From contig CM033105.1 of the NCBI GenBank assembly GCA_019321725.1, forward strand, positions 11,855,632 through 11,919,631: a stretch of DNA of 64,000 bases. Direction: 5' to 3'. Positions 22,546-34,140 of this stretch are shown here, piece after piece (the first letter of the stretch is position 1; each line of letters opens with the position of its first letter). Position numbers and translations under genes: made by a program. The notes under the pieces were generated by a model. That model did not search any database. It worked only from the letters and a program-made list of their open reading frames with translations, and was not told where the DNA came from. This DNA is from Paulownia fortunei (lineage: Eukaryota; Streptophyta; Magnoliopsida; Lamiales; Paulowniaceae).

Positions 22546-23653
22546 ACACATAAATCAAGAATCACCACTAAACAAGGAGGGTTTCAATAAAATAATAAAA
22601 TAATAAAACAATACACCTAAATATTATGCACATTTATAAACATTTTTCTTCCTCCATCAAAAGATTTACCATTTCTCCTCAGCTTAAATAAAATTTAGAA
22701 AGATATAATAAAAGTAGAAAAGACTAAATACAGAAGAAAATCTAGAGAATATATTTCTATTACTACTAGAAAACTTATATTACTATTACAAAACTTAGCC
22801 TAAAGAAAGATAATAATAAAACTTTCTTTCATTCTCTAAGGGTTTTTTATATACCTTGAATGTCATCCAAGAGTTCTTATTTATAGTAGAAGAGTGCCTA
22901 AATTGGTATCTCCAAATTCACTCCAAATGCACTACCAAATTAACTTCTGCTATAAATTTACATATCCTTTTCAGATTCAAATTTTGTCACACATTTGCCC
23001 TATGTAATTTGCTGAATTTGGAAATATGATTGACAGTAAAGTTGTAGATTTGTCTGTTAGATTTATTTTTCAACTTAAATCACCTAATTCTAGCCACTAG
23101 GGAGAACGTTATGCTTGATTTAATGAGATGTGCCAGTATAGATAAATCATTTCCAATACACACAATTAGACAATTTTTTTGTTATAATCAAGGCTAAATT
23201 GAGTTGAGCTTCCAATAGAAACATTATAGGTCTAATTCTTAGCTTTCAAATAAAGTAAGAATCAAGTCTATATGTCTTTTGAACATGAAGTTATGCTTAA
23301 AATACAAAAATGGTCTAAGTCTAGAAATATGTTTATTTTGAATTTAATGCAAGTCCAACAATCACTTGCAAACTCCAAATGATTTCTTGCATATATTTTG
23401 ATCTATACATGATGGACTCAGGCAAAAATGGATTCTTCTAATTGTGATTCTTCTTTGATCTAATGAAATATTATCTCCCAACTTGCTAACGAAACATGTT
23501 GTTTTCTTTGATTTTATTTTGGCTCTTTTTGATCTCTTTTTGTTCACTGATTCCCTAACACAATATATTAAAAAAACTATAACATTAACAAGAATAATGT
23601 AGGGAAAGTATAAAGGATTTGATACAAAAATATATCAAAATATATACTTATCA
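22546..23653 (-). repeat. Athila LTR-like copy 2
   Basis: From about 22745 it follows the same course as 7094-8018 (ATTTCTATTACTACTAGAAAAC; TTCCCTAACACA near the end) and ends ATACTTATCA, complement of an LTR start TGATAAGTAT. No PBS or coding sequence adjoins it, so it is a solo or truncated LTR, diverged from the first copy. The first ~200 bases (22546-22745) are AT-rich and may be the PBS-side part of the LTR. Confidence 0.55.
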
Positions 23654-24496
23654 ATATATATTTTGGGTGGAGAGGAAAAGTGTGCGAGAATTTAGGTGTA
23701 AAGCATGTGTGAGTACTGAATTATGTGTTGAATGTTGTGTATATATGTGTTGTTCAAGAAAATTATGTGTAAGCATGTGTGTATCTATCATTTGTGTGAT
23801 GTAATTGTGTGTATTAATGTATCTAATAGAGTGTCACATGGTGTGTGAGGGTGTAATGGTGTATAACAAGAAAGATTCGATGCATGGATTAGATGGCCAC
23901 TTGTCCCTCAAAATTCCGCACATAATTTTTTTTTATTTTGGACAACTGGCGCCGCAGTGCTGAGATCAGATGTCGTGGCACAAAATCCCCTATTTCTCAG
24001 GCACCAATACACCAAATGGGGCTATTGTGGTGCTTGAAAAAATGTTGATCACTATCCAATTATGGACCCTAGCACCACGACGCGACCCGGGGGGTGTTAC
24101 ATCACCACTGAATTCAACACTCACAACCCAATTTTAGCTACTCGAGCTGCGGCGAGACTAAGGGGGTGTTGCGGCACAAGTTCATCCTTATCTAATTTTT
24201 TTTATTTTTCACCATATCTTCACTCCATTCTTCATTTTTAGTCCTTACACACAATTATCAAAAAATAAGGTATAATTGTATCAATTGTAAGATAATAACA
24301 TGTGTAATTGTGATCATATCTACCATGTATAAGCATGCTTCAGGTAAAAGATTACAGCATAATATGAAGCATATCATGATTTGCCATTAAAGAACCACCA
24401 AACATTCATAAAATGGTTTGCATGGTTAATGGCATGTAATGAAGTATTTTGCCACATAAAATAGAACCAAATTACATAAGGTATTCAACCATAATG
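23654..24496. other. Unassigned intergenic sequence
   Basis: A TGTGTG-rich stretch (23680-23870) is followed by a more GC-rich part containing GGGGGGTGTTACATC near 24090, which may be the end of another decayed LTR. No credible coding region. Confidence 0.4.
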
Positions 24497-24508
24497 GCTT
24501 TGATACCA
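24497..24508 (-). other. Primer-binding-site-like sequence
   Basis: The minus strand reads TGGTATCAAAGC, one base off the iMet PBS, next to a possible LTR edge (TGATGGAAATTA on the plus strand from 24510). Suggests a decayed minus-strand LTR element whose LTR lies at 24510 to about 24944; that far end is not defined. Confidence 0.4.
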
Positions 24509-24944
24509 ATGATGGAAATTAAATATAATTTAGGTTATGGAAGTTCAAGAAACTTACAAAAATTCGGACCTATAACCATGTTTGAATTAATGATGTTTTC
24601 TTCTGTTTTATGACTCACTTTCATCCAAATTCAATCATAATGGAAGATGTTTTGATCCACAATCCAAATACTTCAACTTGGAGTATCAACTTGACAAAAA
24701 GAATGACAATAATGTCTTCAACATTATGCCCTTCTTCAATGCATGAAAATGGATGTATTTTCTACACTTTCTTTTTTTGGTTTTATCTCTTGCATGTGTT
24801 AGTTAATGAAGATGACAGATGGGAATGTTTTTTTATATGGTGGTTTATGCATTTTCAATTTCAAATGCAAACCACTCTCTCTAATTTAACCACTTTAAAT
24901 GTGGATCAGGTCGTCTATGGGGCGACCCGTATTCCTATTTTCCT

Positions 24945-26456
24945 ATAGTGTGAATATTAAAAGCCTGAATTAGTGGAATAAGGAATAGAAATTGTGAATA
25001 TTGAATGCGTGAATTAGTGGGATAATGAACAACACTAATTATCCATAAAGACAATACCATTTCCAATTATATGTTGGAATTAATATAGAAGTGCATGTAT
25101 AGAAATAGAGTTGGCTTACTAGCTTCAGTGTCTTTCTTTTACTTAATTATTTGGTGGGACAGTAGGAAAATTCAATAAGATAGTAATGAGTTAATCAGAA
25201 TATACTTTGGATGATATGACTATATTAATAGTTACGTTTCGACACAACTAGTTACAGGTATAGTTCAATATATTAGTGGAAGCTATTTTAAGTTGAATAC
25301 TAGTAATTAAATTATCTTTTTTAACTAATTAATCTCTATTTATTACCCTATATTAATTTTATTCACATATAAGAAATTTGGAGATTTATTAGAGTTGAGG
25401 TGATTGACCTTTCACTTTCTAATTATATAAACTCATATATATTGTACTTTTGGTGTGTGAGTAGTTTTTACAATATGAATCGAACGAGCTTATATATATA
25501 TTGAATTATGAAAATGTAAAAGTAATCTGAGTTTTTATAGATTTTAAATACGAAAACTGGGAATTTATTGAAATGTGATTTCGTGAACATGGTCCTTTGT
25601 AAATTGTGGGTATGTGGAGGTGTTTCCCAAATCCATTACTGGCTACTCCAGAATGGAAAAGGGACAACCGAGACTAGTTGGGATTCGAGAGTTTGGTCAG
25701 TAACCCATTACAGGGGAGTCTATACTAGTGACCCAATAGAGGGGTTAAGCTTGTATTGGTAACATAAGTCGAGGGGGTTAAACCTGTCTCTAACTATAGT
25801 TATCTTATATGTTTGGTTTTACATGGTGGATTTTATGTGGAAATTGGTTGATTTTCTTAATTACGTGTTTTTTTAAATTAATTATTATTTTATTATCAAA
25901 CACATTCTCTTTTAGAACTCAAGTGATATTTTCTATTGATTAAAAAAATATATATTATTATTTTCTAGCTTGCTTTATCAGATTATTTATTGGGTTGTAC
26001 TCATAATATTTTTAACAAAATTTCAGATAACGAGACTTAGATGCATGAAGAAATTCTCGGCGTACAGGAAGTCTATAAAAAGAGCTCGAGATTAAATACT
26101 TTTATCATTTTCTAGAATTGATTGATGAATTTTAATGATGAGAATTTGTTAATTTACTATGATTTAGTGACTAATATTGACATAATTATGTTTATGTTTT
26201 GAGAGAATTAGATTTTAAGGATTTATAATTTATTTAAATTATTGTCAGAGGGATATTAGATTATTTATAAAGTCTATTTGGGTGATGAAATATATTGATT
26301 TGAAATTATTAAAATAATTTTGAGGTAAATATGTTTTATACCAATAATTAAATATTGGACTATATAGAAGATCAATGGGTTAGCTTTGCAAGCTTTTGGG
26401 ATTTTTCCGATAGCTTGTGGCTGTTCTCATAGTCCAAGGGTTCGAAACGTGGCATT
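24945..26456 (+). repeat. LTR-like family G, copy 1, truncated on the left
   Basis: An inverted partner lies at 49427-51040: shared landmarks are GGGTTAGCTTTGCA near 26375, the ACCCAATAGAGGGGTTAA-type repeats near 25700-25790 and AATATATTAGTGGAAGCTA near 25270. The right end falls near GGTTCGAAACGTGGCA. No coding sequence. Confidence 0.55.
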
Positions 26457-26514
26457 GTGCCTCCGCACAATACTTTCTAGGAGTGAAAATATCTAAATAG
26501 ATATATAATATTTT

Positions 26515-26705
26515 AATTCTATGGATAATTTAAATAAGAATTGAAATTCTACAAATAATTTATATAAAGTATATATTTTGTACTTAAAAACTATAATTTA
26601 GTACAATATTTAAATTCTATGGATAACTATAGAAAACAATTGAAATTCTACAAGTAATGTATATAAAATATATATCTTGTATTTAAACAATATATTTTAG
26701 TATTT
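26515..26705 (+). repeat. 97-bp tandem duplication, AT-rich
   Basis: AATTCTATGGATAA at 26515 recurs at 26612 with the following ~85 bases similar (TTGAAATTCTACAA, then a TATATAAA run). It sits directly upstream of the first pararetrovirus segment. Confidence 0.7.
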
Positions 26706-26732
26706 TATATTAATATTCATTATATTCAAAGA

Positions 26733-27300
26733 AAACAAAACTATTAAAAAGATAGTTATCTGTAATAAATGTGGAAAACCATGCCACTATGCCAATAAAT
26801 GTAAAACAAAGAGAAGAATTCTTGAACTTCTTGTAGATGAAGGCCTAAAACAACAACTACTTAATATCTTCAGTGATATTGAATTAAATCAAATATCTGA
26901 AAATTTTGAAAATTTTAATCATTCTTGAGAATATGTAGCTAGTGAATCTGAACAAGAATGCAATAAAAATTGCAATAAATCATGTTATAATCCACAAAAG
27001 GCTGTAATGAAAATAAATAGCTTAAAATGTAATATTTTAAGTAAAACAGACAATATGATTCTTGATATTATTGAACAAATTGAATATAATTCCTTAAAAA
27101 GGAAAATCATAGAACAATTTGTTATGAATTTAAAATATAATCCTATTAAAAGCAGTAATCAAATCAGAAATAATACTGATAAAAATTTCTATCAATCAAA
27201 AACGTATAATATCAAAGATATTCTTGATCAAGTCAGTAATGACTATAAAAGAAAATCTAAAAAAAAATTACTATAGAAGACCTTCGATGCGATGTTAATG
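26733..27300 (+). pseudogene. Pararetrovirus segment P1: coat-protein C terminus and linker
   Basis: A CX2CX4HX4C zinc knuckle (codons 26761-26802, CNKCGKPCHYANKC) marks the nucleic-acid-binding end of a caulimovirid coat protein. The frame continues through one TGA (26926-26928) to a stop at 27274, giving a Lys/Asn-rich linker with no further recognised domain. The N-terminal coat-protein region is absent: left of 26733 is unrelated AT-rich DNA. In related viruses the knuckle binds the genome inside the capsid. Confidence 0.75.
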
Positions 27301-27379
27301 AACTCAAATGCGAGGTACAATGAATTAAACAACAAATTGAACAATTACAAATTAATTCTTTAATTACTAAAGAATTGGT

Positions 27380-27397
27380 GGGGGGGGGGGGGGGGGG
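27380..27397 (+). repeat. 18-base poly-G run
   Basis: Eighteen consecutive G, preceded by GGT, in otherwise AT-rich viral sequence between the linker and the protease. A run of this length is unusual and may be expanded, or mis-sized by sequencing. Confidence 0.95.
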
Positions 27398-27399
27398 CA

Positions 27400-27830
27400 G
27401 TAAGATAAAAATCCTGAAAAATCAAAAAGCGATAACGAATCTGATAATGACTTTATGGTTAATTCCATAACATTTCAAAAATGGTATGTTGATCTTATTC
27501 TCATTGTTAATAATGAATATATATATCTGAAACCGTAGCTCTTGTATATAGTGGTGCAGATATTAACTGCATACAATAAGGAATAATTCCAACTAAATAT
27601 TTGGTAAAAGGAAAAACAATGTTAAACTCTCCTCAAGGTTCTAAAATGGAAATCAAATATAAACTAAGTAATGTTTATATAAAACAAAATTTGTTTTGTT
27701 CAAAAACCTTTTACAAAATGTTATTCTTGGCACACCCTTCTTAAATTTAATACAACAAATTAATGTTAATACCTTAGTTAATACCGAAGGTATTTCTTGT
27801 GATATTCTTTAAATTTGTTTCAAAGCCTCA
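27400..27830 (+). pseudogene. Pararetrovirus P1 aspartic protease, active site lost
   Basis: The retroviral-type protease is recognisable by a VYSGADINC segment, where the catalytic Asp codon is TAT (27547-27549) instead of GAT, i.e. Asp replaced by Tyr. The C-terminal part with an ILGTPLL-like motif (about 27718-27745) is in another frame. Stops at about 27578 and 27740. The equivalent copies lie at about 29800, 33220, 36850 and 39710. In the virus this enzyme would process the polyprotein; here it cannot be active. Confidence 0.75.
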
Positions 27831-27959
27831 GATAAAGGAAATTACTTTGCTAAAAGAATAAATGATTTCAAAAGAATATCAAATCATTTTTTTCTAAAAG
27901 AAGAAATAAAAATTAATAATGTTGAAAACAATTAAAAAAAAAACCTTCCTTACAAGAAA

Positions 27960-28698
27960 AAATCAAAAATATTAAACAAACTCCTATTTCTGTACTCTGC
28001 AATGATTTGCCTAATGCTTTCTGGAACAAAAAGAAACATATTGTTGAATTGCTTTATAAAAAAGGTTTTGATGAAAAGAAAATACCCACTAAGGCTAGAC
28101 CTATTCAAATGAACAAGGAACTTGCTGAATACTGTAAAAAAGAGATTGAAAGTCTATTAAAACAAAAATATTATTAGGAAAAGTTATTCTCCATGGAGTT
28201 GTGCTGCGTTTTATATGAATAAAATTCAAAAATTGAAAGAGAAACTCCTAGATTAGTAACGGACTATAGACCATTAAATAAAGTCTTACAATGGATTAGA
28301 TATCCTATCCCTAATAAAAATAATCTTTTAAAAAGAATTCCTAATTCTAAATTCGATTTAAAATCTGAATTTTGGCAAATACAGATTGCTAAAAATGATA
28401 AATATAAAACTGAATTCATTGTCCTTTTCGGACATTTCGAATGGAATGTTATGCCTTTTGGTTAGAAAAATGCACCTTTTGAATTTGATTGAGTTTGGTG
28501 GAATTGAAGCAAATTATATAGCAAATATATTATATTTGTCTTGTTATGAATGATATATTTACTCCTTATTTAGACTTTGTAATAGTCTATATAGATTATA
28601 TTTTAATATTTTCAAAAAATGTTGAACAACACTTCAAACATTTAAATGTGTTCTTACAAGTTGTAGATAAAACTGGATTAGTTTTATGTGCAACATAA
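27960..28698 (+). pseudogene. Pararetrovirus P1 reverse transcriptase, catalytic box mutated
   Basis: The domain is traceable from NDLPNAFW (about 28001) through TDYRPLNKVL, KFDLKSEFWQIQI and FGHFEWNVMPFG. Stops fall near 28176, 28230 and 28464. About 50 extra bases around 28490-28545 interrupt the region before the catalytic box. The box itself reads YIDY: the second Asp is Tyr (28597-28599). So the polymerase is inactive both by truncation and at its active site. Confidence 0.8.
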
Positions 28699-29415
28699 AT
28701 GAAATTATTTCAAATAAAAGTTAGATTTTTAGGAATTGAAATATCTCAAGGAAATACTATTCCTATAATTAGGAGTATTGAATTTGCTAACAAATTTCCT
28801 ATTGAAATCAAAGATAAAACTCAACTTCAAAGATTTCTTGGAAGTTTAAATTATATTTCTGATTATTATAAAAATTTCGCATTTGATACAAAAAATTTGT
28901 ATGAAATATTTAAAAGGAATCCATCTGCTTGGACAATTGATTACAGACGAGCAGTGGGAAAAATTAAAGCAAGAGCTAAATATGTTCCTTGTTTAAAATT
29001 AGCCAATCCCACTTGGTATAAAATTGTAGAAACTGATGCTTCTGAGTCAGAATATGGAGGGATTTTAAAACAAAAAAAAAATCTTGATACTAACAAAGAA
29101 GAATTGGTAAGATTCACTTCTGGAGTTTGGAAAAATCCTAGAAAATTTTAATCTTCTATCAAGAAAACATTTCTTTCTATTGTCTTATGTATCTCAAAAT
29201 TCCAAGACTTTTTAAATCAAGAATTTTTTTAAAGAATTGATTGCAAATCTGCAAAAGAAATTTTGCTGAAGGATGTTAAAAATATTGCCTCAAAGAAAAT
29301 ATTTGCTAGATGGCAAGCTATTTTATCAATACTTGATTTTAAGATTGAATTCATAAAAGGAGAATTAAATTTCCTTCCTGATTTCTTAACAAGAGAATTC
29401 TTGCTGGACAAATAA
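28699..29415 (+). pseudogene. Pararetrovirus P1 RNase H
   Basis: A clean 150-codon stretch (28699-29151) holds the RT thumb/connection (RFLGSLNYISDYYKN) and the first RNase H motif, VETDASESEYGGIL. After a stop at 29149 the domain continues in the same general order (IDCKSAKEILL, FARWQAILSIL, then a FLPDFLTREFL end near 29370-29400). One extra stop lies near 29229. The NxxE-type catalytic Asp of ETDAS is present. This is the best preserved part of segment P1. Confidence 0.8.
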
Positions 29416-29775
29416 TTATGTCCTCTAAAAGGGGACAATCATCATCAAATATCACGACTAGAAGGGGTCGAGGAGAAGGAAGGTTAAACCTTCCACTAGA
29501 TTAGACTTTTGGGATGCAAAAAGAAAAGCAGTAGAAACTGTTGAAACATCTGAACAGGAGGTGAAACCTCTAATCTTTCCTCAAAAGATAAATTGACTAG
29601 TAAAACCTCTATCCCAAATAGAATTCCAAATATTGAAAATGAATTCAAATATTTAACGTTATTTCTTGAAAAGGAAGACTTACAAAGTAAAACCTCTAAT
29701 CTGATTTATAAGTATTTCGATGAAGATATCTATTATCCAAAAAAGGTTGTTAATTTAATACCATTTTTATGTGAA
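29416..29775 (+). pseudogene. Pararetrovirus P1 downstream-ORF remnant
   Basis: After the RNase H end, an ATG at 29418 starts a short Arg/Gly-rich stretch (TTRRGRGEG), followed by small open stretches (29593-29778). The position equals that of the ORF downstream of RNase H in segment P3 (34140-35240), but the sequences differ by eye. Function not known. Confidence 0.35.
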
Positions 29776-30570
29776 TAAACTCTGCTCAAGGTATCTGTTT
29801 AAAAACAAAATTTGTTTTGGTCAAAAACCTTTTACAAAATGTCATTCTTGGCACACCCTTATTAAATTTAATACAGCCAATGAATGTTAATACCGAAGGT
29901 ATTTCTTGTGATATTAATGGTCAAACTATTGTGTTTAAATTTATTTCAAATCCTCAGACAAAGGAAATTACTTTGCTAAAAGAACAAATGATTTTAAAAG
30001 AAAATCAAATCAATTTTTTAAAAGAAGAAATAAAAATCAATAATGTTGAAAAACAATTCAAAAAATACTTCCTTACAATAATTAATTAAAAATACTGAAC
30101 AAACTCTTATTTCTAGAGTCTGTAATGATTTGCCTAATGCTTTCTGGAACAGAAACAAATATATTATTGAATTAACTTATGAAAAAGGTTTTGATGAAAA
30201 GAAAATACGTTGGTCTTATTCAAATGAACAAGGAACATGTTGAATACTGTAAAAAAGAGATTGGAAGTCTCTTAAACAAAAATATTATCAGGAAAAGTTA
30301 TTCTCCATGGAGTTGTGTTGTCTTTCATGTGAATAAAAATTCAAAAATTGAAAGAGGAACTCCCACATTAGTAATAACTACAAACTATTAAATAAAGTCT
30401 TACATTGGATTAGATATCCTATCCCCAATAGATATAATCTTTTAAAAAGAATTCATGATGTGTTATTAATTCTAAATTTGATTTAAAATCTGGATTTTGA
30501 CAAATACAGATTGTTGAAAAAGATAAATATAAAATAACATTCACAGTCTCATTTTATAAGTTATGTTCCA
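29776..30570 (+). pseudogene. Pararetrovirus segment P2: partial second protease-RT copy
   Basis: From about 29776 the sequence repeats 27620-28430 in direct orientation: protease C terminus (open 29817-30089, start MVKNLLQNVILGTPLL), an alpha-helical Lys/Glu-rich linker, and the RT N terminus (30179-30391, with NIIRKSYSPWSCVVFHVN). It breaks off near 30570 inside the RT palm. It differs from P1 at many positions and lacks some P1 stops, so it is a separate copy, not a recent duplication. Confidence 0.75.
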
Positions 30571-31789
30571 ACTTTGTATTTATATTTAAAAGTTATCTTA
30601 TTACGCTAAAAATTAGTTACAAAAGTAAAAAATTAAATTTTAAAAATTAAATATAACTATATACAATAAATAATTCTCATTAAGTTAAATCCTAAGTTTA
30701 TATTCTTTAGTTATTCTAAATAAAAACTATTTAATTTCCTTTGATAATTATACTTTTAAATTTAAAATAATATATTTAATTATTCTTAGACTAATATCTG
30801 ATAATTAATTGTATATTTCAACTAAATACTATCTAAGGCATTAAAATATATTTACTTTTAAAATGTTCAAAACAATTATTTATTTCAGTATTTTGATTTT
30901 TAAATATTTATATTTATGAGTTATTGTGCTAGAAAAAATTGTATGTACTTTTAAATTAAATTCCTAAATATAGAAAAATCTTTACTAATTATAGTTTTAA
31001 AATTAAAATATTTTAAAATACTTTTAATTATTCTAAGACCAATATTCTAAGGGATTAAAATATATTAACTTTTATACTATTCAATATATATATGTTTATG
31101 CATTTAATTTATATTGTGTTTTGTTAGATTTCAAGATTTTAAATAATTATATTTTTTTAGTTATTCTAAATAAAATTTATTTAATACTATCTAAAGAACT
31201 AAAAATATAAATATTTATTAATACAGTAATTTTTTAGTATAGTATTAGTAAATAAATATACAAAACAAATTCTTAGCTTAATATTTGAAATTCTTTAAAC
31301 ATCTATTTCAATTATCAATATATTATTTTGAATAAAATATATAAGTATTATTATATGATACTAATTTTTAGATTTCATATATAAATACAATATAATAAAA
31401 ACTTTATATTTAAGGTATAAATATAATATTATTAGTATATAAGTTTAAAAATGTGTTCATATATTTACTTTTGTATATAATGAATATTAATATAAGACAC
31501 TAACATGTATTTTTTAAATGCATATTTGTAAAAAATATCAAAACTTTGAATATAAAGCTAAATAGTATTTAGTTAGATATTTATTTATAATCACAATACA
31601 CGTTTACACACTATACATATTATAATTAATAAAGATTAATATATACCATATTCATGTCTATTTTATATTATAAATATATTATTTTGTGTAAAATATATAA
31701 TATTGTTCTTGATATTAGTTATAATTATAATTATATTTAAGTTAATAAGTTTTTATTTTTTAACATGAATATTGCAATAAAACCATTTT
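30571..31789. other. AT-rich sequence without genes between viral segments
   Basis: About 1.2 kb of very AT-rich DNA (TATATT, TTTAAAAT and TTATTC runs) with no open frame and no recognised element. It separates the plus-strand P2 from the minus-strand movement-protein-like segment. It could be host DNA at an integration site or viral intergenic sequence. Confidence 0.5.
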
Positions 31790-32850
31790 CTTTTCTGCAT
31801 ATTAACAGGTTCATCAAACATTTTTTGAATTTTTTTAGGAATATTGAATTCATCACATATGGTCATAATATTATGTCCCATATCAGAAAAAGTAGAAGAA
31901 TCAGGTCTTCTGGATGAAGGCCTTGTTTTAGGTAATTCAACCTTATATTTTGGCTGACTAACCTATTCTTGAGTTTTATTAATTCCAAAGATAGATTTTT
32001 CTCTTTCAGTAGAAGGAACTGAAGAAGTAGAAAACCTAGAAGAAGTAGAGTTTCTCCAAGTCTCAATCTTAATTTTCTATTTGAAGAAAATTTAATCTCT
32101 ACATCTCCATCGATGTATTAAATATTTTTTTCCACTTGTCGTGGCTCTTCTTTGAAGGGAGGAATAATCTGTTCCATCTTCCAGACTTCTGGAAGAGTGA
32201 TCTGATTCCAAATTATAGTTTTTAGAACCATCAGATTGCTTTTTAAAAGATTTGTAAGAAACAAAGTTGTTTCTCCTCTTTTTGAACTTATTAGTTCATG
32301 ATTTGCTCTTACTTGAGGAGCAGTAGTATTCATAACTTTATAACATATTCGATAGATCAGGACCACATTTTGAGATCCTGGTAACATATCAAACCCTTCT
32401 ATCTTAACATTTAATGTTAAAGACTGAAGTGTATTTGGATCTAATAATGAGGCTGTAAAATTTGGAAAACAACTGAAATGAATTGTTCCATCAATAGTGA
32501 TGATTCAGCTATTCCTAATAAGGAATCTTCAAAACATTTATGCCTTTGGTCTTTGATCATTATTAAGGTAGATATATTTAGACCAAGTCTAGTAAGTGGC
32601 TTTAAGTCTACTTGAATCATTCCCAGAAGTAGGAATATATAATCTTTTTGATGTGAAGTTATTAACTTTTCAGATAATAATTTAAAAGTATCATATCCCT
32701 TTTAAAGAGGTATAGACTCTTATCGAGTCTTGATGACATAATCAAATCTGGAACCAAAGTTTTCTTTTTTGTAAATCTTCTTATTAGAAGATAATGGTAA
32801 ACTCCAATTTTGAAGATTTTTCTCAAAATTCTCTGAGATTATTATCTCTT
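31790..32850 (-). pseudogene. Movement-protein-like pararetrovirus remnant
   Basis: Read on the minus strand, a segment near 32500-32650 (IQVDLKPLTRLGLNISTLI, then KCFEDSLLG) resembles the core of 30K-type movement proteins of Caulimoviridae. Downstream come a stretch 32387-32118 ending in PEVWKMEQIIPPFKEEPRQ and a Ser-rich, Arg-rich tail to about 31790. Several stops and frame changes. In virus relatives this protein forms tubules for cell-to-cell movement and lies upstream of the coat protein. It is the only movement-protein-like copy in the cluster. Confidence 0.5.
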
Positions 32851-33660
32851 TGAAAACAAAGAGCCATATTCTTATCAAAATATTATTGATAAGGCTCGAA
32901 GGGAAATTACAAAAGAACCAAATCTTTCAGAGCTAAAAGCAGAAATAAACAATATCAAAATTGATATTGCGAATCTCAAAGAGAAAATCTACTATATGAA
33001 AAAAAAACAATCTCAAATGATTGGATGGGAAGAATCTTTTGATTCCTCAAAAGATGAAAAAATAAATTCCCCAGAAGAACCCAAATAGGTACTTCTCTTA
33101 ATACTCAAGAAATCCAAAAACTTGGATAAATCGTATTGATAAAATTATCACTGAAAAGTGGTATACTTAAGTTACAATTGTAATCAATAAAGAGTTTTCA
33201 TTAGAAGTTGAAGCACTAATTGACTCAAGAGCAAACCTTAACTGTATTTCAAATGGTCTTATACCTACAAGGTATTATTCTAAAACAACCTAAGTTGTTA
33301 GAGATGCTAATAAGCAAACATTGGTAATAACTTACAAACTGTCTAATGCAGCAGTATGTAATAATAATATTTGCTTACCAATGAATTTATTATGGTCAAA
33401 AACATTTCTGCTTCAATTATTTTAGGGACACCATTTTTGCAAATGATATTCCCTGTCAAAATCAATTCAAAAGAAATAACTGCATAAGTAAGTTCTCTTT
33501 CCCTAATCTTTCCTCTTGTTTCGCCTTCTAAGATGCATGTTATAAATATTTTATCAAATGTTGTTCTTCAAAAAGAAGAATTTTTAAATTTTCTTAAATC
33601 AGAAATTTCTTTCAAAATATTTGTGAAGCATTAAATTCACCAAAATTGAAAGAAAAAATA
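32851..33660 (+). pseudogene. Pararetrovirus segment P3: coiled-coil linker and protease
   Basis: An open stretch (about 32870-33086) encodes a Lys/Glu-rich helix (ELKAEINNIKIDIANLKEK) likely to form a coiled coil. The protease follows with IDSRANLNC near 33220, where the usual Gly of D-S-G is Arg, then SASIILGTPFLQM near 33410 in another frame. The region matches 37210-36420 and 40060-39400 in reverse. At about 33660 the sequence jumps to RNase H, so the whole RT is deleted. Confidence 0.7.
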
Positions 33661-34140
33661 AATTTAATTGAAAACATTTCTTGGGAAATTGTATGAGCAA
33701 TTCCCCAATGAAAGAATATTTTTTGAACCATTTGCTTTCAAAATTATTGAAACAGATACCTCTGATATTGGATTGGAGGAATCCTTAAACAGAAAGATGG
33801 AACTAAAGAAGTTCTTATTAGATTTACTTCGGGTTTGTGGAACCCTGCTCAAAAGAATTATTCTACTATTAAGAAAGAAATACTTTCTATTGTTTTATGT
33901 GTCACTAAATTTGAAAGTGATATTATTAATATAAAAATCTTATTAAGAATTGATTGCAAATCTACAAATCATGTTTTAATTAAAGATGTTAAAAACATAG
34001 CATTCAAGCAAATTTTTGCTAGATGGCAAACATTGTTATCATGTTTTGAATTTGATATTTAGCATATTACTGGAAAAATCAATGCTTTTCCAGATTTCCT
34101 AACAAGAGAATTCTTGCAGGGACAATACTTGCAAGTAGGT
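33661..34140 (+). pseudogene. Pararetrovirus P3 RNase H, RT deleted
   Basis: Frame-shifted pieces give an IIETDTSDIG box near 33745-33775, FTSGLWNPAQKNYSTIKK near 33825-33870, LRIDCKSTNHVLIKD near 33950-33990 and a FPDFLTREFLQG end near 34090-34120. The two open stretches 33668-33934 and 33835-34062 are the same domain in two frames. The polymerase domain, about 600 bases in relatives, is missing between 33660 and this domain. Confidence 0.75.

Noticed and set aside
24610..24948. 112-codon stretch as a gene
   Set aside because: Phe/Trp-rich composition without any recognised domain, and it overlaps LTR-like sequence next to a PBS-like site.
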